Under the pieces are notes generated by a model that saw only the letters and a program-made list of their open reading frames with translations, had not been told where the DNA came from and searched no databases. DNA of 64,000 bases from Alteromonas australica (GTDB lineage Bacteria; Pseudomonadota; Gammaproteobacteria; Enterobacterales; Alteromonadaceae). The stretch lies in contig NZ_CP008849.1 in assembly GCF_000730385.1 (NCBI RefSeq), positions 4,216,001 to 4,280,000 on the forward strand, written 5' to 3'. The translations under genes were made by a program, and so were the position numbers. Below, piece after piece: positions 9,549 to 19,090 of this stretch; the stretch's first letter is position 1; each line of letters starts with the position of its first letter.

Positions 9549-10712
9549 CTAGTTTCCGTTGGCCACGTCGTTAACATCTTTAGCTTGCACCATATCCCCA
9601 GTATTGTTCCCCCATGCATTCCTCTCATAGGTCACCACCGCAGCAATATCTTTTAAGCTCAACATTTTTCCGAACGCCTGCATGGCAGTACCGGCTTTTC
9701 CATGCAGCACGATATTGATATGTCCTTCTTGATCTTCCAGAGCCATCTTACTGCCCTTGAGGGCGGGGAATACGCCAGGTAAGCCTTCACCATTAGGCAT
9801 ATGACAAGCGGCACATGTGGCGTTATATACCCGCTCTCCCTCTCGCATAAGCTCATCCATAGACATGTTCATAGACAACAAGCGTTGCTCTTCTTCTTTT
9901 GCTCGAATTGCCATGGCCTCTTGTTCGGCCATCCAGGCATCGAACTCTTCGGGGGGCTTAGCAATAACCACTACCGGCATGTAGCCATGGTCTTTTCCAC
10001 ACAGTTCCGCACACTGACCACGGTATATGCCTGGTTCATTCACTTTTGCCCAAGATTCGTTAATAAACCCTGGGTTAGCATCTTTTTTAACGGCAAAATC
10101 AGGCACCCACCAAGAGTGAATGACATCGTCGGAGGTAATTAAGAAACGGACTTTTTTCCCTGTAGGGATAACAAGAGGGCGGTCCACCTCAAGTAAGTAG
10201 TTTTTACCTTTATCAAACTTGTTTTCTATTTGTTCCCGCTGGGTCGCCAGCAGAGAATAAAACTCCACATCTCTGTCTTGGTATTTGTAGTGCCACTTCC
10301 ATTGAGAGCCTGTAACGACGACTGTCAAATCGGCCTCGCTGGTATCTTCCATAGCAATCAGGGTTTTGGCGGCGGGAACCGCCATGAAGATAAGAATGAG
10401 AAAAGGCACTATGGTCCAAGCAATTTCCACTTTGACATTCTCATGAAAGTTGGCTGGCTTGGCACCGCGAGATTTACGGTGTAGGTACATAGAGGCAAAC
10501 ATAACACCAAACACTACCACCGCAATTGCCACACAGATGAAAAACATCAACATGTGTAAGTCGTAAACCTGGCCGCTAATGTCTGTGGCGCCGTAACGCA
10601 AATTAAGAGAGGAGTTTTCACTCATCTCGCTGTCGGCAAATATAGCAGTAGAAAACAGTATACTGGGTATACTTGCCCCCAGCGCGACCAGTCGGGTTAT
10701 GTGTCGTTTCAC
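9549..10712 (-). CDS. coxB: Cytochrome c oxidase subunit II with fused cytochrome c domain (caa3 type)
   Basis: A 387-aa protein: signal sequence (about residues 1-26), two membrane helices (about 50-75 and 97-117), a cupredoxin domain with CuA ligands H199, C234, C238, H242 and M245, then a C-terminal cytochrome c domain with the CAACH haem site (C300, C303, H304) and a Met in the MQAFGKM segment as likely axial ligand. The fused haem makes this a caa3-type enzyme that can take electrons directly from a small donor. The start is a GTG with a strong ACGGAGGT site. It is first in the oxidase operon, so the promoter should lie in 10713-11140. Confidence 0.96.
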   Translation of the reverse strand: MKRHITRLVALGASIPSILFSTAIFADSEMSENSSLNLRYGATDISGQVYDLHMLMFFICVAIAVVVFGVMFASMYLHRKSRGAKPANFHENVKVEIAWTIVPFLILIFMAVPAAKTLIAMEDTSEADLTVVVTGSQWKWHYKYQDRDVEFYSLLATQREQIENKFDKGKNYLLEVDRPLVIPTGKKVRFLITSDDVIHSWWVPDFAVKKDANPGFINESWAKVNEPGIYRGQCAELCGKDHGYMPVVVIAKPPEEFDAWMAEQEAMAIRAKEEEQRLLSMNMSMDELMREGERVYNATCAACHMPNGEGLPGVFPALKGSKMALEDQEGHINIVLHGKAGTAMQAFGKMLSLKDIAAVVTYERNAWGNNTGDMVQAKDVNDVANGN

Positions 10713-11146
10713 TCAGCACCTCCGTAATGGCAGAATTTTTGACGCAACATGTGCGTGCGTTACCCCTGCCTCGTGGTTTTTTGTAAACGAACTCTACCTT
10801 TCACTACTTTCCAATCACACAATGATTGTAAAATTAAGTTAGAGCCATTGTTATTATTTTGTTAATCACAGTATAAGAATTGCGCAATAAAACCGCTACG
10901 TCTAGTCTTTTCTCAGAAAAAACCATTAAATTGCTCATTTGTTAATCAGCATGATAGGTAAAAACCCGCTGTGCGGGCGAGGTGGAAAGGCGTTTAAGGC
11001 AACGTTAAAAGGCTGTTTGAAACGGCTATTTAGAACAAGTTGTTTTTCAAGAAAGGCAAACTTAAACTCAGCAATCAGACACTAACAGCATTTATGTGGA
11101 TGTTTTCAAACATAAACCGAAGACATTCAGGCGGAAGGTATAGAAA
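10713..11146. promoter_or_regulatory. Non-coding region upstream of the oxidase operon
   Basis: About 430 bases between the coxB start and the small ORF at 11147. It should contain the leftward promoter of the cox operon. The stretch around 10840-10890 is AT-rich, but I cannot assign -35/-10 boxes with confidence. No long open frame, repeat or clear operator is visible. Confidence 0.4.
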
Positions 11147-11224
11147 ATGAAAATAGGCACATTTCCCATGCTTTTCTTTTTCTGTGTGTACGCGTACTCA
11201 AAGTACAAAGCGGTGTTTGATTAG
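11147..11224 (+). CDS. Candidate 25-aa small membrane protein
   Basis: A short open frame (25 codons plus TAG) that begins MKIGTFPMLFFFCVYAYSKY, with one short hydrophobic segment (PMLFFFCVYAY) and a basic/aromatic end. It has a well placed GGAAGG ribosome site eight bases before the ATG and is followed after 35 bases by a strong bidirectional terminator. It is divergent from coxB. The size and layout resemble single-helix accessory peptides of terminal oxidases, but that is only an analogy. It may be a chance frame; conservation has not been tested. Confidence 0.3.
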   Translation: MKIGTFPMLFFFCVYAYSKYKAVFD

Positions 11225-11259
11225 GGTGTTATCCACCAATCGCAATGAGATAGGTAACA

Positions 11260-11285
11260 AAAAAGCGACCTAAAGGTCGCTTTTT
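11260..11285. terminator. Bidirectional Rho-independent terminator downstream of lexA
   Basis: A perfect stem GCGACC/GGTCGC with a TAAA loop is flanked by an A-run on the left and a T-run on the right, so it reads as a terminator on both strands. It ends lexA leftward and would also end any transcript of the small ORF at 11147. Confidence 0.9.
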
Positions 11286-11303
11286 CATCAAACAGGATGA
11301 ATC

Positions 11304-11930
11304 TTACATCCAGTCAGCATTTCTAATTACGCCAACGGCAATACCTTCAATAGAGAAAGGTTCAGAGGCAAGATCGACTTTTATGGGTGAAAACTCTTCG
11401 TTTTCAGCATGCAAAAGCACTTCACGACCGCGTTTTTCAAGACGCTTTACCGTAACATCTTCATCCACTCTGGCGACCACAACCTGGCCATTGTGCACGT
11501 CGGTGGTTTTGTGCACGGCAAGTAAATCACCGTCCAAAATACCGATATCCTTCATACTCATGCCATTAACACGCAGTAAAAAGTCGGCCTGAGGCTGAAA
11601 TAACGCAGGGTCTACTTTGTAATGAGACTCAATGTGCTCTTGCGCAAGAATAGGCTCACCCGCAGCAACACGACCAATAAGGGGAAGCCCTGCTTCTTCT
11701 ATCGATTCTTCTTCAAGAGGAATATTTAATTTTATTCCTCGAGACGTACCAGGAAGAATTTCGATGACCCCTTTACGAGCAAGGGCTTTCAAATGTTCTT
11801 CAGCTGCATTCGCTGAACGAAACCCCAACTGACGTGCAATTTCTGCACGGGTTGGCGGCATGCCAGTTTCTTGCATGGTAGTTTTTATAAGCTCAAGAAC
11901 TTCCGTTTGTCTAGCTGTGAGTGGGCGCAT
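11304..11930 (-). CDS. lexA: LexA repressor of the SOS response
   Basis: A 208-aa protein with an N-terminal winged HTH ([20 protein letters not shown], then [21 protein letters not shown]) and a C-terminal S24 self-cleavage domain. The cleavage bond is A90-G91 in RVAAGEP; the catalytic dyad is S125 (GMSMKDIGI) and K162 (VTVKRLE). On DNA damage RecA filaments trigger autocleavage and derepression. Two tandem SOS boxes lie just upstream, so it is autoregulated as in E. coli. Full family length with no missing residue. Confidence 0.97.
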   Translation of the reverse strand: MRPLTARQTEVLELIKTTMQETGMPPTRAEIARQLGFRSANAAEEHLKALARKGVIEILPGTSRGIKLNIPLEEESIEEAGLPLIGRVAAGEPILAQEHIESHYKVDPALFQPQADFLLRVNGMSMKDIGILDGDLLAVHKTTDVHNGQVVVARVDEDVTVKRLEKRGREVLLHAENEEFSPIKVDLASEPFSIEGIAVGVIRNADWM

Positions 11931-11937
11931 AAAAGAC

Positions 11938-11953
11938 CTGTCTGTCTATACAG
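11938..11953 (-). promoter_or_regulatory. LexA (SOS) box 1 of lexA
   Basis: A perfect CTGT-N8-ACAG match 8 bases upstream of the lexA ATG. This is the gammaproteobacterial LexA operator consensus. Confidence 0.9.
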
Positions 11954-11956
11954 TTC

Positions 11957-11972
11957 CTGTAAGTATATACAC
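11957..11972 (-). promoter_or_regulatory. LexA (SOS) box 2 of lexA
   Basis: CTGT-N8-ACAC with an AT-rich centre, one base off the full CTGT-N8-ACAG consensus, 19 bases from the first box. Two adjacent boxes before lexA are also the E. coli arrangement. Confidence 0.75.
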
Positions 11973-12015
11973 CTACATATAAATGGCAAGCAGCAAAACA
12001 AATTAGTGGCATGAT

Positions 12016-12048
12016 CAAAAAAGGCAACCTCGTCACTGAGGTTGCCTT
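12016..12048 (-). terminator. Rho-independent terminator of the siderophore receptor gene
   Basis: On the minus strand an AAGGCAACCTC arm pairs with GAGGTTGCCTT across a 6-base loop and is followed by a T-run. It lies 22 bases after the receptor stop codon. Confidence 0.9.
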
Positions 12049-12069
12049 GTTGAAGGGGCTAACCGATGA

Positions 12070-14181
12070 TTAAAAGCTGTACTGTAAACTAATACGTGCG
12101 TTTAACGGTTCACCCGTTGAGATGTTGTTATCGTTATGTGCTGATGGGAAGTAATCCTCATCAAACAGGTTTTCTACGTTAAGCTGGAACTTCAAGTCCT
12201 CGCTGTAGTTGTAATACACAGCCGCATCAACCCGAGTGAAATCAGGCAGAGTAACACTGTTACTTAACGAGGCGTATTGCTCAGATTGATAAATTACCCC
12301 TAAGGCAACCCGCCACTGTGTGTTCACTTGATACTGATTCCAAACGGTAAGCATATGCTCGGGTAGCTGCGCAAGATCTCGGTTTGCAAGTTCACCGTCA
12401 CTAATACGACCCATTTCTTGCCCATCTAGATTGCTATACCCTGCATTGATAGTCCATTTTTCACTAAGCGAACCCACCACCTGAATTTCGTATCCCGAGG
12501 TTTCAGTACCGGTCAGTATTGACGCTTCTGGATTGTTAGGATCCTGAGCTGTGCCGTTTTCTCGTTCCACTTCAAACGCAGCAGCGGTCACGCTTAAACT
12601 GTCTGATACATTCCACTTCACACCAATTTCTTTGTTTTCAAATTCTTCAGCGTCTAAGGCTTGAGAAGTAAGCGAAAGGGTTAAGAATTGATCTCCCGAG
12701 CGTGGCAGAAACGATTTGCTATAGCTTGCGTACAAAGACACTGATTCGGCTGGCTTATAAATCACACCGGCTCGAGGAGATACCTGAGAGTCTGAGCTCG
12801 TTAATAATCCATTGTTACCATCGTCCGCGCCATTATTCACTTCGATGGTATCCACTACATCTATGTCAAAGTTGTCATAGCGTAGGCCAGCAACCACGAT
12901 CCAGTGCTCACTGAGCTTGATTTCATCTTGCAAAAATACTGAGGTAAAAGTGACATCTGAGGATCTGTCGCGAACCGCATCGGTTAACGTCATCTCTGGA
13001 ATCACTAGTGGATCAGAAAACCCAAAGGTTACCTGATCATCTTGGCTATCAGCGAAAAACGCATCTCGACGATCGTTAGCAGTTTCTTGATTACCATATT
13101 CCACACCGGTTAACACCGTATGCTCTATGTTACCTGAGGTGATTTGACCAATTAAGTTCACTTGCACTAGCGCATTTTCACGCGCAGTGGTGTCGCGATA
13201 ACCATCGAGAGTGACGGTACCCGCTTGATCGTCAAAATTAACCGGATAAAGATTTTGGTACGCTTTGTCATAATCGGCAAATTGCAAAGAGCCGTTAAGA
13301 TTCCAGTTTTGAGAAAGACTGTGATCAACGCGAACCCTTGCTATATGTGCTTCAAGCGTCGTGTTGTTAAAGTCAGGATCACCAAAATATGTGTTGTCGT
13401 AACCTTCTAACGGCGCACCATTAAGTGACGGAACGCCCCGGTCCACCAATCGGTCATCATTAACGTATTCATAAGACGCGACTACACGAGTATCTTCGCT
13501 CACATGCCATGTGTAAGTAGGGTTAAACGCGTAACGCTCGCCGTCTTTGAAGTCGCGATGGTTATCAATGGCATCGAACACGCCGTTAAATCGAAACGCA
13601 TTTTTTTCGTCGATCACCTTGTTGGTATCAACGCTAATTGACCCTGCAGAAAACGTATCAATCCCTGCTGACAAGGTGGTGAAGTTTTCTTGGGTGTCGG
13701 CCACCTTAGTCACACGGTTAACCACACCACCGCCGCCGCCACGGCCAAACAATAACGCATTGGCACCGCGTAATATTTCTACACGCTCTAAGTTATAAAG
13801 TGGGCGAAAATACTGAACATCATCACGTAAGCCGTCCACAAAAAAATCTGCTGTCGTATTTTGACCTCGAATCGTGACTTGGTCCCGATGATCTTCGCCT
13901 AACCCAATGCTCACGCCAGGTGTGTACTGCATTACATCTGAAATACTAAATAACGCTTGCTGCGCAATTTGCTCAGCGCTTACGACAGATACTGATTGAG
14001 GTACATTTATCAGTAAGGTTGGCGTTTTTACTGCGGTAGCCACCTGCTGACCAAAGAACGCGCCTCTTACGGTAATACGTTCTACGCTTTCTTCTTTACT
14101 GTCGGTTTCGTCAGCCAGTGCCACGTTGCCATATAAGGCCAATAACACAGCGGCAGAAATTGCTTTGGTGCTAAGTTTCAA
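12070..14181 (-). CDS. TonB-dependent siderophore receptor
   Basis: An outer-membrane protein of about 703 residues. The frame is open to 14283, but a TTG at 14181 with a GGGGAG ribosome site and a clean signal sequence right after it (KLSTKAISAAVLLALYGNVA) is the likely start. The plug domain begins with NVPQSVSVVSAEQIAQQ and contains DVMQYTPGVSIG and the GRGGGGGVVNRVTK end typical of ferrisiderophore receptors (TIGR01783 type). The last strand ends in ISLQYSF, with the terminal aromatic needed for barrel assembly. A Fur-box match lies upstream. The siderophore is unknown. Confidence 0.92.
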   Translation of the reverse strand: MKLSTKAISAAVLLALYGNVALADETDSKEESVERITVRGAFFGQQVATAVKTPTLLINVPQSVSVVSAEQIAQQALFSISDVMQYTPGVSIGLGEDHRDQVTIRGQNTTADFFVDGLRDDVQYFRPLYNLERVEILRGANALLFGRGGGGGVVNRVTKVADTQENFTTLSAGIDTFSAGSISVDTNKVIDEKNAFRFNGVFDAIDNHRDFKDGERYAFNPTYTWHVSEDTRVVASYEYVNDDRLVDRGVPSLNGAPLEGYDNTYFGDPDFNNTTLEAHIARVRVDHSLSQNWNLNGSLQFADYDKAYQNLYPVNFDDQAGTVTLDGYRDTTARENALVQVNLIGQITSGNIEHTVLTGVEYGNQETANDRRDAFFADSQDDQVTFGFSDPLVIPEMTLTDAVRDRSSDVTFTSVFLQDEIKLSEHWIVVAGLRYDNFDIDVVDTIEVNNGADDGNNGLLTSSDSQVSPRAGVIYKPAESVSLYASYSKSFLPRSGDQFLTLSLTSQALDAEEFENKEIGVKWNVSDSLSVTAAAFEVERENGTAQDPNNPEASILTGTETSGYEIQVVGSLSEKWTINAGYSNLDGQEMGRISDGELANRDLAQLPEHMLTVWNQYQVNTQWRVALGVIYQSEQYASLSNSVTLPDFTRVDAAVYYNYSEDLKFQLNVENLFDEDYFPSAHNDNNISTGEPLNARISLQYSF

Positions 14182-14240
14182 GAATGTCTCCCCAATGCTC
14201 AGATGAACATAAACGTTTTTATTAAAGTGTTGATGACGCG

Positions 14241-14262
14241 AATGATAATAGTTGTTAATAAC
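14241..14262 (-). promoter_or_regulatory. Putative Fur box before the siderophore receptor
   Basis: The stretch AATGATAATAGTTGTT matches 12 of 16 bases of the right part of the classical Fur box GATAATGATAATCATTATC. It lies about 60 bases upstream of the chosen TTG start, in a good place to repress under iron-replete conditions. Confidence 0.6.
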
Positions 14263-14404
14263 AATTAAAAGTACATTTAGCAAAAGTTAAACTAATTTAT
14301 ATATTGATGCCATCTCACACGTCTGGGCGATACCGTGGCATACGTACGCCAAGGCCATTTTTCATGCTATATTTGCGCAATGATAAGAATACCCTCAACA
14401 ATCT

Positions 14405-14887
14405 ATGCTACGTTTTCATAGTTACTCTGATGCACATGCCCCGTATTTCGACGCCATAAATCGACAATGGATAACCGAAATGTTTGTGCTAGAAGCCATA
14501 GACGAGCAGGTAATCAGCAACCCTGCTACCTATGTTATTGCGCCGGGCGGGCATATTTGGTTCGCAGAACATCCTGACCTTGGCATAGTAGGCACCTGTG
14601 CATTGATGAAAAAAAGTCCAGGGGTCTTCGAACTTACTAAGATGGGCGTGGTCGGTACTGCTAGAGGATTAAAAGTCGGTGAGGCGCTGTTACAGCATGT
14701 ATTGAGTCAGGCTCCTTCAATTGCTTACAACACCCTTTTTCTTCTCACCAACAGAAAGTGTGAGGCGGCTATCCACTTGTACGAAAAACTAGGGTTTAGA
14801 CACTGCCCAGATATTATGCAACGCTTTGGCGCAGCGTATGAGCGATGTGATGTAGCCATGCGTTATACAACGCCCAAAACAGCCTAA
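14405..14887 (+). CDS. GNAT family N-acetyltransferase
   Basis: A 160-aa protein with the GNAT layout: GIVGTCALMKKSPGVFELTK (strand pair), then MGVVGTARGLKVGEALLQHV as the acetyl-CoA loop (a variant R-G-L-K-V-G), and CEAAIHLYEKLGF as motif B. No strong ribosome site is seen before the ATG. It stands alone between the receptor gene and plsB. The substrate is unknown. Confidence 0.75.
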   Translation: MLRFHSYSDAHAPYFDAINRQWITEMFVLEAIDEQVISNPATYVIAPGGHIWFAEHPDLGIVGTCALMKKSPGVFELTKMGVVGTARGLKVGEALLQHVLSQAPSIAYNTLFLLTNRKCEAAIHLYEKLGFRHCPDIMQRFGAAYERCDVAMRYTTPKTA

Positions 14888-15012
14888 TATTCGTGACGAA
14901 AATAACCGTCTATACTGAGCCTTGTATCGCCGTCGCCTAGGTTGGGAATGCGTGTATTTCCTTAAGGTGTGATACACTTTCTCCGTTTTAATTTCATAGG
15001 ATCACTTAATTC

Positions 15013-17460
15013 ATGTCGTGGATGCGAAAAGTCCTTTTATCGGTATTTCATTATCCTGTTAAATTGTTAGTAAAAGCGCACAGTATTCCCGTCAATGTGG
15101 AGACCGAGCTTGGCATAGATAAGGGCAAGCCCATTGTTTACTTGTTGCCAACTAACTCAGTAACTGACCAGTTGGCGTTAAAGATGTCTACACAAGCACT
15201 CGGACTGCCCGTGCCCACAGACACATTAACGCTGGCGGGCCGCGAATATCCTTCTACGTTATTTTTGCGTAAAACGCCGCCTATCTTTAGAAGCGCAGCA
15301 AAGGACACGGGGATTGAAGATGTCTTTACCGACTTATTCCACCTTCATCGTGACCATGAAAACCTCGACCTTCAGGTGGTTCCCGTTTTTGTATCTTGGG
15401 GCAGAGCTCCGGGCAAGGGTAAACCAGGCCTCAGCGATTTAATTGCCGATAATGCCGCAGCAAGTTGGCTACGAAAACTATTCATCGTGTTGTTTTTAGG
15501 CCGCGATAATTTTATTAGTTACTCAAAGGCTGTATCTGCCCGTGCCATGTCTAATCAGCACGGTAGTGATCAACGAATAGCCCACAAACTTGTCAGGGTA
15601 GCGAGTACTCACTTTCAAAGAAAACGTCAAAGCATGACTGGGCCTACGTTGCTTGAGCGTCAAGAGTTAAACAATAGCGTTTTAGGGTCTGATGCGGTGC
15701 GTCGCGCCATGGCAGAAGAGTCTCGCAGCAAAAAAATCAGCCATGAACAAGCCAAAGAGCGCGCACAATCTTATGTGACAGAAATCGCCGCTGATTATCG
15801 AGAGGGGCTAATTCGCTTCGGCGACCGCTTACTTACGCGCATTTGGAACAAAATTTACAATGGTATTAGTGTTGGTCACGCTGAGCGCATACGCGAACTC
15901 GCCGCCAATGGCCACGAAATTGTCTATGTTCCCTGTCACCGAAGCCACATGGACTACCTGCTACTCACCTACGTTATTTACCACGAAGGCATGGTAACAC
16001 CGCATATCGCCGCGGGGATCAACCTTAACTTCTGGCCAGTAGGTAAGATTTTTCGACGAGGTGGCGCCTTCTTTTTGCGTAGGAGCTTTGCCGGCAATAA
16101 GTTGTATACCGCCGTGTTCAGAGAATATTTAGAATTGCTATTTAACAAAGGCTATTCGGTAAAATATTACCCTGAGGGCGGTCGTAGTCGCACAGGCCGT
16201 CTTATCCCTCCCAAAACCGGCATGCTCGCCATGACAATTCAAGCCATGCTGAAAGGCGTCAACCGGCCAGTCAGTATCGTACCTGTCTACATAGGCTACG
16301 AAAACGTCATGGAAGTCAAAAGCTACCTTAACGAATTAAAAGGCTCGAAGAAGAAAAAAGAGTCGAATTGGCAGGTGTTTTCAGCCATTAGAAAACTGAA
16401 AAACTACGGCCATGGATACGTTAATTTTGGTGAGCCCATTCAGCTAAATCAGTTCTTAGAGAGCCACGTACCCAACTGGCGAGATTGCAGAAATGCTGAA
16501 CCTGAGAAAAAGCCAGCCTGGCTCACCCCAGCGGTTAACGAGTTGGCTAATAATGTGATGACGCGGATTAATCGCGCGGCGGCGTTAAACGGAATGGCGT
16601 TGTCGTCACTGTGCTTATTGTCATCGAAAACTCACACAATGAGTGAAGCTGAGCTGAAACAGTCTATGGGCGATTTTGTTGCCCTGTTTAACACTGTGCC
16701 ATTTAGTGACGATGCAACTATCCCAGACCTCAGTGTTGACGATCTTTATGCTGAAACCATGAAGTTAGGACGGTTTGATATTAAAGAAGACGACTACGGT
16801 CGACTCATTAGCCCTCAACCTAAGTCGGCAATTTACCTCACCTACTATCGCAACAACATTCTGCATTTGTTCGCATTGCCAGGATTGATAATGGCCTGCG
16901 TATTTGCCCATAAAGGCACATCGAAAAATGCAATATTGCAGCTTATTGCGGCACTTTACCCTCTTTTACAACGAGAGCTTTTCTTGCATCTATCACAAGA
17001 CGAAGCGCTTTCACACACCGATGCGTTAGTGACAGCTTTGCTGGATTTAGGGTTGTTGCGGCAAAAAGGTGATGATTTGCTGCCTCCCGGAGCGCAACAA
17101 AAGCAATTTCATTCCGCATGGCTATTGAGTCGCTGCATGCAGGAAACCTTACAACGCTATGCGGTGGTGTTAACTATCTTAGATAGGGAAAAGACGATTA
17201 GTCGCTCCACCCTTGAACGCACAAGTAAACAAGTTGCAGAACGCTTATCAACATTATATGGCTTAAGCTCCCCTGAGTTTTACGACAAGAACGTACTGTC
17301 TAGCTTTATTTCAGCCCTTAAAGACAATCACTGGCTAGATTCCGCTGAAGACGGCAGCTTAAAGTATTCGGAAGAATGTGAAGGCTTACGAGAAGATGTC
17401 ATGGCGCTAATTTGGCCTGAAATGGCCCAGCACTTAGAAAATGTGGCATTCCATCATTGA
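15013..17460 (+). CDS. plsB: Glycerol-3-phosphate 1-O-acyltransferase PlsB
   Basis: An 815-aa membrane-associated enzyme for the first acylation of glycerol-3-phosphate in phospholipid synthesis. The acyltransferase block I is CHRSHMDYLL with the HX4D pair H309/D314; further blocks FFLRRSFAGNKLY, YYPEGGRSRTGRL and IVPVYIGYE follow in order. The length is as expected for the enterobacterial-type enzyme (about 800 residues). An AGGAT ribosome site precedes the ATG. plsB, lexA and dinF are neighbours in E. coli too, and the relative orientations are the same here. Confidence 0.97.
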   Translation: MSWMRKVLLSVFHYPVKLLVKAHSIPVNVETELGIDKGKPIVYLLPTNSVTDQLALKMSTQALGLPVPTDTLTLAGREYPSTLFLRKTPPIFRSAAKDTGIEDVFTDLFHLHRDHENLDLQVVPVFVSWGRAPGKGKPGLSDLIADNAAASWLRKLFIVLFLGRDNFISYSKAVSARAMSNQHGSDQRIAHKLVRVASTHFQRKRQSMTGPTLLERQELNNSVLGSDAVRRAMAEESRSKKISHEQAKERAQSYVTEIAADYREGLIRFGDRLLTRIWNKIYNGISVGHAERIRELAANGHEIVYVPCHRSHMDYLLLTYVIYHEGMVTPHIAAGINLNFWPVGKIFRRGGAFFLRRSFAGNKLYTAVFREYLELLFNKGYSVKYYPEGGRSRTGRLIPPKTGMLAMTIQAMLKGVNRPVSIVPVYIGYENVMEVKSYLNELKGSKKKKESNWQVFSAIRKLKNYGHGYVNFGEPIQLNQFLESHVPNWRDCRNAEPEKKPAWLTPAVNELANNVMTRINRAAALNGMALSSLCLLSSKTHTMSEAELKQSMGDFVALFNTVPFSDDATIPDLSVDDLYAETMKLGRFDIKEDDYGRLISPQPKSAIYLTYYRNNILHLFALPGLIMACVFAHKGTSKNAILQLIAALYPLLQRELFLHLSQDEALSHTDALVTALLDLGLLRQKGDDLLPPGAQQKQFHSAWLLSRCMQETLQRYAVVLTILDREKTISRSTLERTSKQVAERLSTLYGLSSPEFYDKNVLSSFISALKDNHWLDSAEDGSLKYSEECEGLREDVMALIWPEMAQHLENVAFHH

Positions 17461-17480
17461 TGTTGTAAAGCGTAGATGAG

Positions 17481-17537
17481 TGCACTTTGTGTCGCCCCAG
17501 GGTAAACAATGCTTAACCTGGAACGACACAAAGTGCA
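17481..17537. repeat. Long inverted repeat between plsB and ilvA
   Basis: Perfect 14-base arms (TGCACTTTGTGTCG and its complement) enclose a second small stem (CCAGG/CCTGG). It lies between the convergent ends of plsB and ilvA. There is no proper T-run on either strand, so it is a strong transcript-end hairpin rather than a textbook intrinsic terminator. Confidence 0.7.
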
Positions 17538-17551
17538 AAAAACGTTACACC

Positions 17552-19090
17552 CTAATTGGGTTGTGAAAGGAAAAACTGATAAGCAGGGTCGTTGGTCACT
17601 TCCTCTACCTTGTAACCCAGTTCAGCCACATGGGTATTGAAAGCGTCACGACTGTCTGGCGCAATATCGAACCCAGCCAACACTAAGCCCTCTGCCGCAC
17701 CATGGTTACGATAATGGAACAATGTGATGTTCCACTGTTCACCTATGGTACTCAAAAAGTTGAGTAATGCGCCTGGTCGCTCGGGAAACTCAAAACTAAA
17801 TACCTGTTCATTCAATATGGTCGGGGGTCTGCCACCGACCATATGCCGAACATGCAATTTAGCCAGTTCATTGTCTGTTAAATTAAAACAATCGTAGCCT
17901 TTCGTCGCGAGGTCAGTTTGTAACGTGGCAAACTCTTGCTGCCCGCCTTTTAACTTCACGCCAACGAATATGTGAGCTTCACTGTCACTGGCATAGCGAT
18001 AGTTAAATTCAGTAATCGCTTTAGCACCAACACACTCACAAAATTGCTTAAACGCGCCTTTTTTCTCTGGGATTTTAACCGCAAACACGGCTTCTTTTTG
18101 CTCGCCTAATTCGCAGCGCTCCGACACATAACGCAAGGTGTGGAAGTTGATATTCGCGCCGCATAAAATGCCGCCAAGCTTCTTGCCTTTTAGGTTATGC
18201 TGTTTCACGTATTTACGGATTGCCGCCACAGACAAAGCCCCGGCAGGTTCGGCGATAACTCGGGTGTCATCAAAAATATCTTTAATTGCGCCGCAGATTT
18301 CGTCGTTAGTCACAGTGAGAGTTTCATCAATAAGTCGGTTGCATAAACGAAAGGTTTCTTGCCCCATCACTTTCACCGCTACACCATCAGCAAAAATACC
18401 CACACTGTCTAACTCGGTGGGCTGTCCAGCTTCTTTTGCTTTGATAAAGCACGCCGACTCTTCTGATTCTACCGCAACTATTTTTATACTCGGCTTTAAC
18501 TGTTTAAGATAAACCGCAATTCCGGCGGCCAATCCACCGCCACCCACAGCAACAAATAGAATGTCTAAATTTGGGTTTTGCTCAAGTAATTCCCGGGCAA
18601 CCGTGCCTTGACCCGCAATAACGTCGGGGTCATCAAACGGCGGTACAAACGTGTACCCATGAGTGTCGCATAAATGCTTCGCATGGCTACTTGCTTGGTC
18701 GAAGCTCGTGCCATGCAGTACCACATTTACATTGTCACCACCGAAACGTCGCACGGCATCTACTTTAATATCTGGGGTGGTTTGCGGCATAACGATGGTG
18801 GCTTTTATGCCTTTCATCTTGGCACTATAAGCCAACCCTTGTGCGTGGTTACCCGCAGAAGCCCCAATCACCCCAGCATCTAGTTGCGCTTGTGATAGCG
18901 AACATATGCGGTTATACGCACCACGCAACTTAAAGCTCTTTACCGGTTGTTGATCTTCCCGTTTTAGAAAGACGTCATTACCCAATTCTGCCGACAAAAG
19001 TGACATGTAGGATAACTCACTGGCCACGGCCACTTCATAAACAGGTGCCAGCAGTATCTTTTTTAGATAGTCGTGATCGCTGACGGTCAT
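17552..19090 (-). CDS. ilvA: Threonine ammonia-lyase, biosynthetic
   Basis: A 512-aa PLP enzyme that converts threonine to 2-oxobutanoate, the first step to isoleucine. The PLP lysine is K54 in [12 protein letters not shown]; the phosphate-binding Gly loop is [11 protein letters not shown]. Two ACT-like regulatory domains follow from about residue 335 ([18 protein letters not shown] and [18 protein letters not shown]), so isoleucine feedback inhibition is expected. Length and architecture match E. coli IlvA. The ATG overlaps the ilvD stop by four bases, so the two are coupled. Confidence 0.97.
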   Translation of the reverse strand: MTVSDHDYLKKILLAPVYEVAVASELSYMSLLSAELGNDVFLKREDQQPVKSFKLRGAYNRICSLSQAQLDAGVIGASAGNHAQGLAYSAKMKGIKATIVMPQTTPDIKVDAVRRFGGDNVNVVLHGTSFDQASSHAKHLCDTHGYTFVPPFDDPDVIAGQGTVARELLEQNPNLDILFVAVGGGGLAAGIAVYLKQLKPSIKIVAVESEESACFIKAKEAGQPTELDSVGIFADGVAVKVMGQETFRLCNRLIDETLTVTNDEICGAIKDIFDDTRVIAEPAGALSVAAIRKYVKQHNLKGKKLGGILCGANINFHTLRYVSERCELGEQKEAVFAVKIPEKKGAFKQFCECVGAKAITEFNYRYASDSEAHIFVGVKLKGGQQEFATLQTDLATKGYDCFNLTDNELAKLHVRHMVGGRPPTILNEQVFSFEFPERPGALLNFLSTIGEQWNITLFHYRNHGAAEGLVLAGFDIAPDSRDAFNTHVAELGYKVEEVTNDPAYQFFLSQPN

